Assembly (NCBI RefSeq): GCF_900115115.1
Contig: NZ_FOVI01000002.1
Span: forward strand, 1 to 64,000
Direction: 5' to 3'
From: Paenimyroides ummariense
GTDB lineage: Bacteria > Bacteroidota > Bacteroidia > Flavobacteriales > Flavobacteriaceae
Length of the DNA: 64,000 nt
Below the pieces are notes generated by a model. It worked only from the letters and a program-made list of their open reading frames with translations, was not told where the DNA came from and made no database searches. This document shows, in pieces, positions 26,583 through 34,213 of this stretch. Each line of letters begins with the position of its first letter. The first letter of the stretch is position 1. Both the position numbers and the translations under genes were made by a program.

Positions 26583-27461
26583 ATGACCCAATGGAGCGGA
26601 AAATCTAAAGGAACAATTTTAGGTTACAAAATATTTGTTTATTGCATAAAAAAGCTGGGAATACGTGCTGCTTACAGCGTTTTGGTATTCGTGGCTTTTT
26701 ATTATTTTGTGGCGTACCCTACTTCTTTTAAAGCCATGTTTTCGTATTTCCGCCACCGCCAACAGTTTTCGTTTTTTAAAGCCGTTTTTGCCGTTTACAA
26801 AAGCTATTTTACCTTCGGTCAGGTGCTGATTGATAAAATAGCTATTTCGGCTGGTTTACGCAATAAATTTACTTTTGATTTCGATGGAATTGATATTTTA
26901 AAGCAATTGCTAAGCGAAGGAAAAGGCGGAATTTTAATCAGCGCGCATATTGGAAATTTTGAAATTGCCGAAAAGTTTTTTGCCGATATCGATTTTAACT
27001 GTCAGATCCACATTGTAACCGTAGATCAGGAACATTCGGTAATAAAGCAGTATTTAGAAAGCATCACAGACGAAAAACCTAACGTGCAGTTTATTTATGT
27101 AAAAGAAGACATGTCGCACATTTTCGAAATCAACGATGCGCTTTCTAAAAATCATTTAATTTGTTTTACGGGCGATCGATATTTTGATCAATCAAGAACA
27201 ATGCAGGCAGAATTATTAGCGAAAGAAGCACATTTTCCTGCAGGAACTTTTATGCTGGCATCGCGGTTAAAAACACCTGTTGCTTACGTGTATGTTATGA
27301 AAGAACCTAATTTGCATTACCATTTATACACGCGACGTGCACCCGAATTTAAACACCGCGATGCACAGGCAGTTTTAAACAGTTATACCGATAGCGTTTC
27401 GCAAATGTTGAAAAAATATCCGTATCAATGGTTTAATTATTTCGATTTTTGGAAGGATTAA
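26583..27461 (+). CDS. LpxL-like lysophospholipid/lipid A family acyltransferase
   Basis: 292-aa membrane-associated acyltransferase. An N-terminal hydrophobic helix is present (AAYSVLVFVAFYYFVAY), then the catalytic H-x4-E motif in SAHIGNFEIAEKFF (about residue 120-133). FTGDRYFDQSRTMQAELL and FPAGTFMLASRLKTPVAYVYV are the LpxL-type substrate pocket motifs. In flexirubin clusters an enzyme of this type is thought to transfer the polyene acyl chain from ACP onto the dialkylresorcinol hydroxyl. That role is inferred, not shown. Confidence 0.82.
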   Translation: MTQWSGKSKGTILGYKIFVYCIKKLGIRAAYSVLVFVAFYYFVAYPTSFKAMFSYFRHRQQFSFFKAVFAVYKSYFTFGQVLIDKIAISAGLRNKFTFDFDGIDILKQLLSEGKGGILISAHIGNFEIAEKFFADIDFNCQIHIVTVDQEHSVIKQYLESITDEKPNVQFIYVKEDMSHIFEINDALSKNHLICFTGDRYFDQSRTMQAELLAKEAHFPAGTFMLASRLKTPVAYVYVMKEPNLHYHLYTRRAPEFKHRDAQAVLNSYTDSVSQMLKKYPYQWFNYFDFWKD

Positions 27462-27657
27462 AGATCATCTGATATCTATATATCAACAATGGATAAAAAA
27501 TCCTGCAAAACGTAAAATGCTTTTAAAAGTTTTTAAAGGCTATTTATTCACAGCCATTTGGTTTTATCGCAATTGTTCATTTAATTGAATTAATTTTGTT
27601 TCCAATTCTGTATTTTAGCACTCAGAAAAAGAAAATGTATTTCCAAGGAATAGCGTA
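27462..27657. other. 196-bp spacer with a possible gene remnant and promoter
   Basis: A short plus-strand frame without its own start reads AIYSQPFGFIAIVHLIELI and ends exactly at the TAA overlapping the next ATG (27656-27660). It looks like a membrane helix tail and could be a relic of a deleted cluster gene. TAATTTTG at 27591-27598 matches the -7 box and could serve the darB-like gene downstream. Confidence 0.35.
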
Positions 27658-28794
27658 ATGTCAGCAAAAGTTTATATCAATAAAATAGAGAAATTTCTAC
27701 CAAATAATCCTGTTTCAAACGATGAAATGGAGCATATTTTGGGCGAAATCAACAACACACCATCAAAATCGCGTCGGTTAATTTTGCGCAACAACGGTAT
27801 AAAAACACGTTATTATGCGTTAGATCAGCAGCAAAACGTCACGCACAACAATGCACAATTAACCGCTATAGCAATAAATAAACTGGTTGCCGACGATTTT
27901 TCTCTAAACGATGTTGAAATTCTATCCTGCGGAACTTCAACTCCCGACGTATTGTTACCGTCGCACGCGGCAATGGTTCACGGTTTACTTAAAAACAAGT
28001 CGGTAGAACTTAATTCCTCATCAGGTATTTGTTGTTCGGGCATGAACGCTTTAAAATACGGTTATTTGGCTATTAAAGCCGAAACCGCAAAAAATGCAGT
28101 TTGCACAGGATCTGAACGTGTATCAACCTGGATGATGGCAAATAAATTCGAAGCTGAAATTGCTAATTTAGAAGCGTTAGAAGAGCAACCAATTTTAGCT
28201 TTTAAGAAAGATTTTTTACGTTGGATGTTATCAGACGGTGCCGGAGCCATGTTGTTGGAAAACCAACCAAAAGGTTCATTATCACTTGAAATTCTTTGGA
28301 TGGAAAACTATTCGTATGCACATGAGCTGGAAACCTGTATGTACGCGGGTGGAGAAAAACAAGCTAACGGATCTGTTAAAGCATGGAGTGAATATTCGGT
28401 AGAAGAATGGAAAAACGAATCGGTTTTTTCGTTAAAGCAAGATGTAAAAATACTAGACGAATTCATCCTTAAAAAAGGTGTGGAAAGTATGGGCAATGCC
28501 ATGCAGAAACATCATATAAATCCTAACGATATTACTTATTTTCTGCCGCATATTTCATCGATTTTCTTCAAAGATAAATTGTATGAATCTTTTAAAAATG
28601 CCGGTTTGGAAATTGCTAAAGAAAAATGGTTCATAAATCTGCCAAAAGTTGGCAATGTGGGGTCAGCATCGATTTATTTAATGTTAGAAGAGCTTTATCA
28701 TTCCAACAAATTAAAAAGCGGCGATACCATTATGTTGTCCGTTCCCGAAAGTGGTCGATTTTCTTATGCTTACGCATTTTTAAAAGTGGTTTAG
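27658..28794 (+). CDS. darB: Ketoacyl-ACP synthase III, DarB-like paralogue 1
   Basis: 378-aa KAS III-type enzyme of the DarB group. Landmarks are LILRNNGIKTRYYALD, the shared nucleophile C125 in SSGICCSGMNALKYGY, WMLSDGAGAMLLE, the His region LPHISSIFFKD and Asn region VGNVGSAS, ending with PESGRFSYAYAFLK. DarB enzymes condense two beta-keto acyl units to build dialkylresorcinols. A second, closely similar copy lies at 32886 next to darA. Whether this copy makes resorcinol or performs another priming step in polyene assembly is undetermined. The dehydratase gene follows 1 base after its stop. Confidence 0.82.
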   Translation: MSAKVYINKIEKFLPNNPVSNDEMEHILGEINNTPSKSRRLILRNNGIKTRYYALDQQQNVTHNNAQLTAIAINKLVADDFSLNDVEILSCGTSTPDVLLPSHAAMVHGLLKNKSVELNSSSGICCSGMNALKYGYLAIKAETAKNAVCTGSERVSTWMMANKFEAEIANLEALEEQPILAFKKDFLRWMLSDGAGAMLLENQPKGSLSLEILWMENYSYAHELETCMYAGGEKQANGSVKAWSEYSVEEWKNESVFSLKQDVKILDEFILKKGVESMGNAMQKHHINPNDITYFLPHISSIFFKDKLYESFKNAGLEIAKEKWFINLPKVGNVGSASIYLMLEELYHSNKLKSGDTIMLSVPESGRFSYAYAFLKVV

Positions 28795-28795
28795 C

Positions 28796-29230
28796 ATGAA
28801 AGTATCGTTCCCTATAACATCGGCAGAAATCCTTTTAAAATGCATTCCGCAACGCAACCCTATTGTTATGGTTGATACGCTTTATGCTTTTAATGACAAC
28901 AAAGTTTCAGCAGGATTATTTGTTGCCACCACCGGATTATTTATAAAAAACACTACATTGCAAGAACCCGGTTTAATAGAACACATGGCGCAAACAGTGG
29001 CATTGCACACCGGTTTTGGGTTTTATGTAAAAAACCAGCAGGCACCAATGGGTTACATTGGCAGTATTGCAAACCTTAAAATTAACCGCTTGCCCATTGC
29101 AGGCGAAAATATACATACCACAGCAACTATTCTACAAGAATTTGCCGGTATAACGCTTGTTGATATTATTTGCCAGATCAACAGCGAAACAATTGCAACC
29201 GCACAAATGAAAACCGTAATTGCCAAATGA
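28796..29230 (+). CDS. Hotdog-fold 3-hydroxyacyl-ACP dehydratase 1
   Basis: 144-aa single-hotdog protein. It starts FPITSAEILLKCIPQRNPIVMVDTLY, the ApeP/FabZ-like arrangement, and contains LIEHMAQTVALHTGFGFY, where the E-H-x-A-Q helix matches the dehydratase core. It should remove water from 3-hydroxyacyl-ACP to make the conjugated double bonds. Overlaps the next dehydratase by an ATGA stop/start, so both are translated together, possibly as a heterodimer. Confidence 0.8.
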   Translation: MKVSFPITSAEILLKCIPQRNPIVMVDTLYAFNDNKVSAGLFVATTGLFIKNTTLQEPGLIEHMAQTVALHTGFGFYVKNQQAPMGYIGSIANLKINRLPIAGENIHTTATILQEFAGITLVDIICQINSETIATAQMKTVIAK

Positions 29231-29691
29231 TGAATTCTGAAAAAGCATATATCGACATAAAAAATTATCTGCCGCATTTACAACCTATGTTAATGGTTGA
29301 TGCTATTGAACATATATGTTTAGAACGAGTTTTAACGCATTTTGAAATAAAAGCCGATTGTATTTTTATTGAAGATAATTGTTTGTCTGCTTCGGGATTG
29401 ATCGAAAACGCAGCGCAAACCTGTTCATCAATTTCAGGGCAGCATTATTTTGATAAAGAACCATCGGCAGAATCTCAAGGAAATCCGGGGATTTTAGGTT
29501 TTATAAGTTCGATCAAAAAAATTACCATTCATAAATTGCCCGAAATAGGAACAAAAATTCAAACCGAAGCCAATTTGGTTGCACAGGTTCAAATGCCCGA
29601 ATATTCTATTTGCACGTTAAAAGTTACTGCATATCATTTAGATACGTTATTTTTGGAAGGCGAAATGAATTTATTCTTACAAAAAAATTAA
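29227..29691 (+). CDS. Hotdog-fold 3-hydroxyacyl-ACP dehydratase 2
   Basis: 154 aa using the ATG at 29227, which overlaps the previous stop as ATGA. An upstream in-frame start at 29170 would run 60 bases into that gene and adds no conserved sequence. LPHLQPMLMVDAIEHI and ASGLIENAAQTCSSISGQHYF align with the preceding dehydratase, with Asn in place of the helix His (ENAAQ against EHMAQ). This hints at unequal active sites in a heteromeric pair like the ApeI/ApeP-type dehydratases of aryl polyene systems. Next gene starts 1 base after the stop. Confidence 0.78.
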   Translation: MMNSEKAYIDIKNYLPHLQPMLMVDAIEHICLERVLTHFEIKADCIFIEDNCLSASGLIENAAQTCSSISGQHYFDKEPSAESQGNPGILGFISSIKKITIHKLPEIGTKIQTEANLVAQVQMPEYSICTLKVTAYHLDTLFLEGEMNLFLQKN

Positions 29692-29692
29692 G

Positions 29693-30094
29693 ATGAAGAA
29701 GAACGAAGTACCACAAGACGATAGTCCTTTAAAAAGGAAAAACATTAACGAAATGGTTTATGCGGTTGATGATGACGGAAAATTTGTAAGCGTGCAAAGT
29801 TCCGGCTGGGAAGCAAAAACAGTTGTTCAGCACGAAAATTTAGAAGTATTGGATCAGCGTATTCAGCAGGCTTTAAACGATGTAAAAGCAGGCAACGTAA
29901 GCCCAATTGTTTATTTTATGGAATTAAAGCGTATGGACTGGCAAACACTGGCGGGTTATGTTGATAAATGGACATTCTTTGTAAAACGTCATGCAAAACC
30001 AAACGTTTTTAAAAACCTAAACACCAAAACACTTCAAAAATATGCCGATGTTTTCGGTATTTCTTTAACCGATTTACAAAATTTTAAAGGATAA
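29693..30094 (+). CDS. Flexirubin-cluster protein of unknown function
   Basis: 133-aa soluble protein with no signal peptide or membrane helix. It begins with a charged region, then a beta-strand pair (MVYAVDDDGKFVSVQSSGWEAK) and a helical bundle (VLDQRIQQALNDVKAGNVSPIVYFMELKRMDW). The C-terminus (LQKYADVFGISLTDLQNF) resembles a small helix-turn-helix-like repeat. It is packed between the dehydratase and the BtrH-like gene with 0-1 base spacing, which implies a role in the same step. I do not know a named family. Confidence 0.75.
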   Translation: MKKNEVPQDDSPLKRKNINEMVYAVDDDGKFVSVQSSGWEAKTVVQHENLEVLDQRIQQALNDVKAGNVSPIVYFMELKRMDWQTLAGYVDKWTFFVKRHAKPNVFKNLNTKTLQKYADVFGISLTDLQNFKG

Positions 30095-31090
30095 ATGCAG
30101 GCGGATTTTCAACACAAACAAGCAGCACATTGTGAAAATGGTGCTATTGTAAATTTATTGGGTAACAAAGGCTTTAAAATATCAGAACCTATGGCGTTTG
30201 GCTTGGGCTCTGGTTTGTTTTTTGTTTACTTACCATTTCTTAAAATAAATCACGCGCCTGGAATTTCGTACAGACCCATGCCGGGTAAAATTTTTAACCG
30301 CATGGCAAAGCGCTTGGGTGTAAAAGTACAGCGTTTAAAATTTTCCGATTCAAAGAAAGCACAGCAAAAGTTAGATGAAAATCTGGCAAAAAATATTCCT
30401 ACGGGTTTGGTAGTAGGTGTTTACAATTTACCTTATTTTCCAGACGAATACCGCTTTCACTTTAATGCACACAACATTGTGGTTTTTGGTAAAGAAAATG
30501 GTAACTATTTAATTAGCGATTCGGTTATGGATTATACCGTTTCACTAAACGAAGACGAATTGGAAAAAGTGCGTTATGCCAAAGGCGCATTGGCTCCGAA
30601 AGGACATTTGTACTATCCTGTTTCTGTTCCCGATGCTATGGATTTGACAAATCCTATTAAAAAAGCCATAAAACAAACCTGTAATGATATGTTAGCGCCC
30701 GTGCCACTTGTAGGTGTAAAAGCTATACGTTGGGTAGCAAAAGACATTTTAAAATGGCATAAAAAGCTGGGTGTTGCAAAAACAAATTACAATTTGGCTA
30801 ATATGATCCGTATGCAAGAAGAAATTGGTACAGGCGGCGGCGGTTTCCGCTTTATTTATGCTGCTTTTTTGCAAGAAGCGGGAGAATATTTAAAAAATCA
30901 GGAATTGTTGAACCTTTCGCAAGAAATGGCTTTAATTGGCGATAAATGGCGTGATTTTGCCTTACAAGCATCGCGTGTGGTAAAAAAACGCAGTAATACC
31001 GAAAATGTGTATCAAGTACTTTCTAACGATTTAATGAAACTGGCAGATATGGAAGAAGCCTTTTTTAAGAAATTGAAAAAAGCCGTGTAA
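30095..31090 (+). CDS. BtrH N-terminal domain-containing protein (acyltransferase-like)
   Basis: 331-aa protein starting HKQAAHCENGAIVNLLGNKGF, the BtrH N-terminal motif with a Cys-His pair, followed by the C-terminal DUF4872-type region. BtrH in butirosin biosynthesis transfers an acyl side chain from an ACP to an amine, so an ACP-dependent acyl transfer or ester formation is a reasonable guess here. GVYNLPYFPDEYRFHFNAHNIVVFG carries a conserved His. It begins on the base after the previous stop and the ABC ATPase starts 1 base after its own stop. Confidence 0.78.
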   Translation: MQADFQHKQAAHCENGAIVNLLGNKGFKISEPMAFGLGSGLFFVYLPFLKINHAPGISYRPMPGKIFNRMAKRLGVKVQRLKFSDSKKAQQKLDENLAKNIPTGLVVGVYNLPYFPDEYRFHFNAHNIVVFGKENGNYLISDSVMDYTVSLNEDELEKVRYAKGALAPKGHLYYPVSVPDAMDLTNPIKKAIKQTCNDMLAPVPLVGVKAIRWVAKDILKWHKKLGVAKTNYNLANMIRMQEEIGTGGGGFRFIYAAFLQEAGEYLKNQELLNLSQEMALIGDKWRDFALQASRVVKKRSNTENVYQVLSNDLMKLADMEEAFFKKLKKAV

Positions 31091-31091
31091 A

Positions 31092-31841
31092 ATGCAGTCA
31101 ATCATCAAGATACAAAATATATCGAAACAATATAAAGGTGCCGATTTTCAATCGCTAAACAATGTGGTTTTAAACATTCCGCAACAATCGGTTTTTGGAT
31201 TGTTAGGACCAAACGGAGCCGGAAAAACAACTTTAATTTCTATTTTGTGCGGCATCATTCAACCTACTTTAGGAAGTTACGAAATCAACGGAATATCAAA
31301 CAAAAACACTTCATCGATAAAAAATATTATTGGTGTTGTTCCGCAAGAATATGCCTTGTACCCTACCCTAACAGCTTATGAAAATCTAATGTATTTTGGT
31401 AGTTTGTACAATGTATCAAAAGCAGATTTAAAAGCAAAAATTCCCGAATTTTTAATTCATTTAGGATTAGAAAACTTCATGCACAAGAAAATTCAAACGT
31501 TTTCGGGCGGAATGAAGCGTAGGGTAAATTTAATAGCCGGCATTTTACACAACCCAAAAGTGTTGTTTTTAGATGAACCTACGGTTGGTGTTGATGTACA
31601 GTCGCGCGCCACGATAATCGATTATTTAAAACTGTTGAACCAGCAAGGAACAACCATTGTTTACACCTCGCATTTAATGGCAGAAGCACAAGATTTTTGT
31701 ACCGATATTGCCATTATAGACCAAGGCAGCGTTTTTGTTCAGGGAACACCGAAAGAACTCATTGAAAATGTGCCAAATGCAAATAGTTTAGAAGAAGTTT
31801 TTATTGAATTAACCGGTAAAAAATTGCGCGATGTGGTTTAA
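31092..31841 (+). CDS. ABC transporter ATP-binding protein
   Basis: 249-aa ATPase of an ABC-2 type exporter. Walker A is GLLGPNGAGKTTLISI, the signature is TFSGGMKRRVNLIAG and Walker B is VLFLDEPTVGVD, with the H-loop in TSHLMAEAQ. Its natural partner permease lies 2.4 kb downstream at 34201, separated by the darA-darB insertion. The last codons plus the permease start duplicated at 34178-34213 show that the two genes once overlapped. Likely exports pigment precursors or lipid components. Confidence 0.92.
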   Translation: MQSIIKIQNISKQYKGADFQSLNNVVLNIPQQSVFGLLGPNGAGKTTLISILCGIIQPTLGSYEINGISNKNTSSIKNIIGVVPQEYALYPTLTAYENLMYFGSLYNVSKADLKAKIPEFLIHLGLENFMHKKIQTFSGGMKRRVNLIAGILHNPKVLFLDEPTVGVDVQSRATIIDYLKLLNQQGTTIVYTSHLMAEAQDFCTDIAIIDQGSVFVQGTPKELIENVPNANSLEEVFIELTGKKLRDVV

Positions 31842-31843
31842 AT
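31808..31843 (+). repeat. 36-bp direct repeat, left copy (darA-darB insertion boundary)
   Basis: The 36 bases covering the end of the ATPase gene and the first codons of the ancestral permease (ATG TGG TTT AA) recur at 34178-34213 with a single mismatch (31830 G against 34200 A). Beyond the left copy an abandoned permease-like start reads MWFKYFRLAPYFT then stop. Confidence 0.95.
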
Positions 31844-31938
31844 ATTTTAGACTTGCGCCGTATTTTACATGATTGTTTTCCAAATAAAGATTAACAGAAT
31901 TGAAGAGCCAAAAGCGGCTGTGTTTTCCAAAAAAAATC

Positions 31939-31946
31939 TATTTTTG
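31939..31946 (+). promoter_or_regulatory. -7 box (TATTTTTG) of darA-darB
   Basis: Matches TAnnTTTG and ends 19 bases before the darA ATG. It suggests the inserted pair brought its own promoter. The -33 box is not clear. Confidence 0.5.
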
Positions 31947-31965
31947 TATAAAGTGATTCCGATTT

Positions 31966-32871
31966 ATGCCGAAGAAAATATTAGTGCTATATTACAGTCA
32001 AACAGGACAATTAAAAGACATCGTAAAAAATATCGCAAAACCTTTTGAACAATTAAAGGATTCATATACCGTTACGTATTACGAAATTAAAATGGAAAAA
32101 GATTTTGCTTTTCCATGGCAAAGTGAAGTTTTTTACGATACTTTTCCGGAAACGTATAGGCAAATTCCAAGAGCCATTTTACCACCTCCTGAAGAAGTGC
32201 TTAATCAAAAATTTGACCTAATATTATTTGGCTACCAAGTTTGGTTTTTAACTCCGTCTATACCCATTATTTCTTTTCTTAAAAGTGCGTATGCTGCACA
32301 AATAATGGCTAATACACCCGTTATAACAGTTTCTGCTACCAGAAATATGTGGATGCTTTCTCAAGAAAAACTTAAAATTCATTTACAACGTTTGCAAGCA
32401 AAACTTGTGGGTAATATAGCTTTGGTTGATCGTCATGACAATTACACAAGCGTAATAACCATATTAAATTGGATGCAAACCGGCAATAAGGAACAGAAAA
32501 AACCATTTCCTAACGCAGGTGTTTCTGATGTAGAAATTGCAACCGCCGATAAATATGGAACGATTATTGAAAAGTACGTTTCGCAAGATAATTATAATGG
32601 GTTGCAAAACGAGCTTGTTAAGAACGGAGCGGTAGAAATACGACCGTTTCTTATAAAAGTTGAAACCGTAGGTAATAAGCTTTTTACCGTATTTTCAGGC
32701 ATTATTCTTAAAAAACCTGAAAAAAGAAAATTTTGGGTGGGTGTTTACAAATTTTACCTAATGGCTGCAATATGGGTAATTTCGCCCATTGTTTTGATTA
32801 TCTACAATATTACAACTCCCATTTTTTGGTGGAAGAGAAAAAAACAAATTAAATATTATCAAGGACTATAA
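31966..32871 (+). CDS. darA: Dialkylresorcinol condensing enzyme DarA
   Basis: 301-aa protein. The N-terminal flavodoxin-like fold starts KKILVLYYSQTGQLKDIV with the FMN-phosphate loop SQTGQ. LILFGYQVWFLTPSIPIISFL and ITVSATRNMWMLSQEKL follow, and the C-terminus carries a membrane helix (YLMAAIWVISPIVLIIYNI). This combination is the DarA family, which acts with DarB in forming dialkylresorcinols, the alcohol half of flexirubin. Its darB partner follows 14 bases after the stop. The pair lies inside a 2.37-kb segment bounded by 36-bp direct repeats. Confidence 0.9.
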   Translation: MPKKILVLYYSQTGQLKDIVKNIAKPFEQLKDSYTVTYYEIKMEKDFAFPWQSEVFYDTFPETYRQIPRAILPPPEEVLNQKFDLILFGYQVWFLTPSIPIISFLKSAYAAQIMANTPVITVSATRNMWMLSQEKLKIHLQRLQAKLVGNIALVDRHDNYTSVITILNWMQTGNKEQKKPFPNAGVSDVEIATADKYGTIIEKYVSQDNYNGLQNELVKNGAVEIRPFLIKVETVGNKLFTVFSGIILKKPEKRKFWVGVYKFYLMAAIWVISPIVLIIYNITTPIFWWKRKKQIKYYQGL

Positions 32872-32885
32872 AAAAGAAAATTATA

Positions 32886-34025
32886 ATGAGTAACGTTTAT
32901 ATCACAAAAGCATCAACCTATCTACCCAATGATCCTGTTTCAAATGATGAAATGGAACAATATTTAGGTTTAGTAAATAATAAAACATCTAAAGCAAGAC
33001 CACTTATTTTAAGAAATAACGGCATAAAAACGCGGTATTATGCATTAGATAAAAACCAAAATCCTACGCATACCAATGCAGAAATTACCGCTTTAGCAGT
33101 TGAAGGTCTTTTCGACGAAAACTTTAAAAAAGAAGATATGGAGCTGCTTTCTTGCGGCACCACTTCGGCAGATCAAATTCAGCCTTCGCACGCATCTATG
33201 GTACACGGCGTTTTAAAACCAGGGAAATCTATTGGTATCAATACTTCTATGGGGCTTTGCAATGCTGGTATGAACGCCTTAAACTATGGTTTTTTGTCGG
33301 TAAAAGCAGGTGCTACAGAAAATGCAATCTGTGTGGGTTCCGAGCGTTTTTCGTCTTGGATGACCGCTGATAAATTCAACCATGAAGTTGAAAATTTAAA
33401 ATTATTAGAAGAAAAACCCATTGTAGCTTTCAAAAGAGAATTTTTAAGATGGATGCTATCCGATGGTGCAGGTGCATTTCTATTGGAAAATAAGCCGAGA
33501 GAAGGAAGCCTGAATTTAAAAATTGAATGGATCGATTTTCACTCATTCGCCCATGAAATTGAAGCATGTATGTATTCTGGTTGCGAAAAACAAGAAAACG
33601 GAAGCCTGAAATCTTGGGCAGATTATCCTTCAGATGAATGGCTGAAACAATCTTTATTCGCATTAAAACAAGATACCCGTTTGTTGGATGAATTTATTTT
33701 GAAAAAAGGTGCCCAGGCTTTAAGAGCTTCGTTCGATAAACACCAAATTCAGCCCGAAGATATGGATTATGTTTTAGCACACATTTCTTCCAACTACTTT
33801 AAAGACGGTTTAAGAGAAGAATTTGCAAATGTTGGTTTAGATTTCCCTGTGGAAAAATGGTATTATAACTTGTCAGAAGTTGGAAACATCGGCGCAGGAT
33901 CAATTTTTATTGTAACCGAAGAATTAATGAATTCCGGTAAGCTTAAAAAAGGAGAAAAAGTATTGCTATGCGTACCAGAAAGTGGCAGATTTGCTTATTC
34001 TTGTGCATTGTTAACCGTATGCTAA
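32886..34025 (+). CDS. darB: Ketoacyl-ACP synthase III DarB (partner of DarA)
   Basis: 379-aa KAS III-type condensing enzyme, more than half identical by eye to the paralogue at 27658. Nucleophile C125 lies in NTSMGLCNAGMNALNYGF, the His region is LAHISSNYFKDG, the Asn region is VGNIGAGS and the terminus PESGRFAYSCALL. Adjacent to darA, it is the better candidate for the true dialkylresorcinol synthase, condensing a beta-ketoacyl unit with a second acyl unit before DarA aromatises the ring. A terminator follows. Confidence 0.88.
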   Translation: MSNVYITKASTYLPNDPVSNDEMEQYLGLVNNKTSKARPLILRNNGIKTRYYALDKNQNPTHTNAEITALAVEGLFDENFKKEDMELLSCGTTSADQIQPSHASMVHGVLKPGKSIGINTSMGLCNAGMNALNYGFLSVKAGATENAICVGSERFSSWMTADKFNHEVENLKLLEEKPIVAFKREFLRWMLSDGAGAFLLENKPREGSLNLKIEWIDFHSFAHEIEACMYSGCEKQENGSLKSWADYPSDEWLKQSLFALKQDTRLLDEFILKKGAQALRASFDKHQIQPEDMDYVLAHISSNYFKDGLREEFANVGLDFPVEKWYYNLSEVGNIGAGSIFIVTEELMNSGKLKKGEKVLLCVPESGRFAYSCALLTVC

Positions 34026-34082
34026 TTATCATCATAGCAACAGTTTTAAGTGGTTCACGATAATTTAATCTAAAATTTTTAA

Positions 34083-34124
34083 ACCAAAATCCTTTGGTCA
34101 TTTACCAACAGATTTTGGTATTTT
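34083..34124 (+). terminator. Terminator of the darA-darB unit
   Basis: ACCAAAATC (34083-34091) pairs with GATTTTGGT (34111-34119), with an inner TTGGT/ACCAA stem and a T-rich tail. It closes the inserted unit before the permease leader. Confidence 0.75.
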
Positions 34125-34169
34125 TACGCATTATTTCAAGTTTTAATGAAAAAGAGGAACCATAATTTA

Positions 34170-34211
34170 ATGGATGCATTAACCGGTAAAAAATTGCGCA
34201 ATGTGGTTTAA
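34170..34211 (+). CDS. 13-aa leader ORF retaining the ATPase tail
   Basis: ATG at 34170 opens MDALTGKKLRNVV and stops at 34211, 11 bases into the permease gene. Apart from the first residues it reproduces the last codons of the ABC ATPase (LTGKKLRDVV). It may preserve translational coupling into the permease that was lost when darA-darB separated the genes. Translation is inferred from layout only. Confidence 0.45.
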   Translation: MDALTGKKLRNVV

Positions 34212-34213
34212 AT
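34178..34213 (+). repeat. 36-bp direct repeat, right copy
   Basis: 35 of 36 bases equal 31808-31843, exactly 2370 bases downstream. Deleting one copy plus the interval would recreate a seamless overlapping ATPase-permease pair. Confidence 0.95.

Noticed and set aside
29170..29226. Upstream start for dehydratase 2
   Set aside because: It would overlap the previous gene by 60 bases; the ATGA junction at 29227 is the usual coupled start.
31808..34213. Insertion sequence or integron
   Set aside because: No transposase, integrase or terminal inverted repeats are seen; only the 36-bp direct repeat supports insertion.
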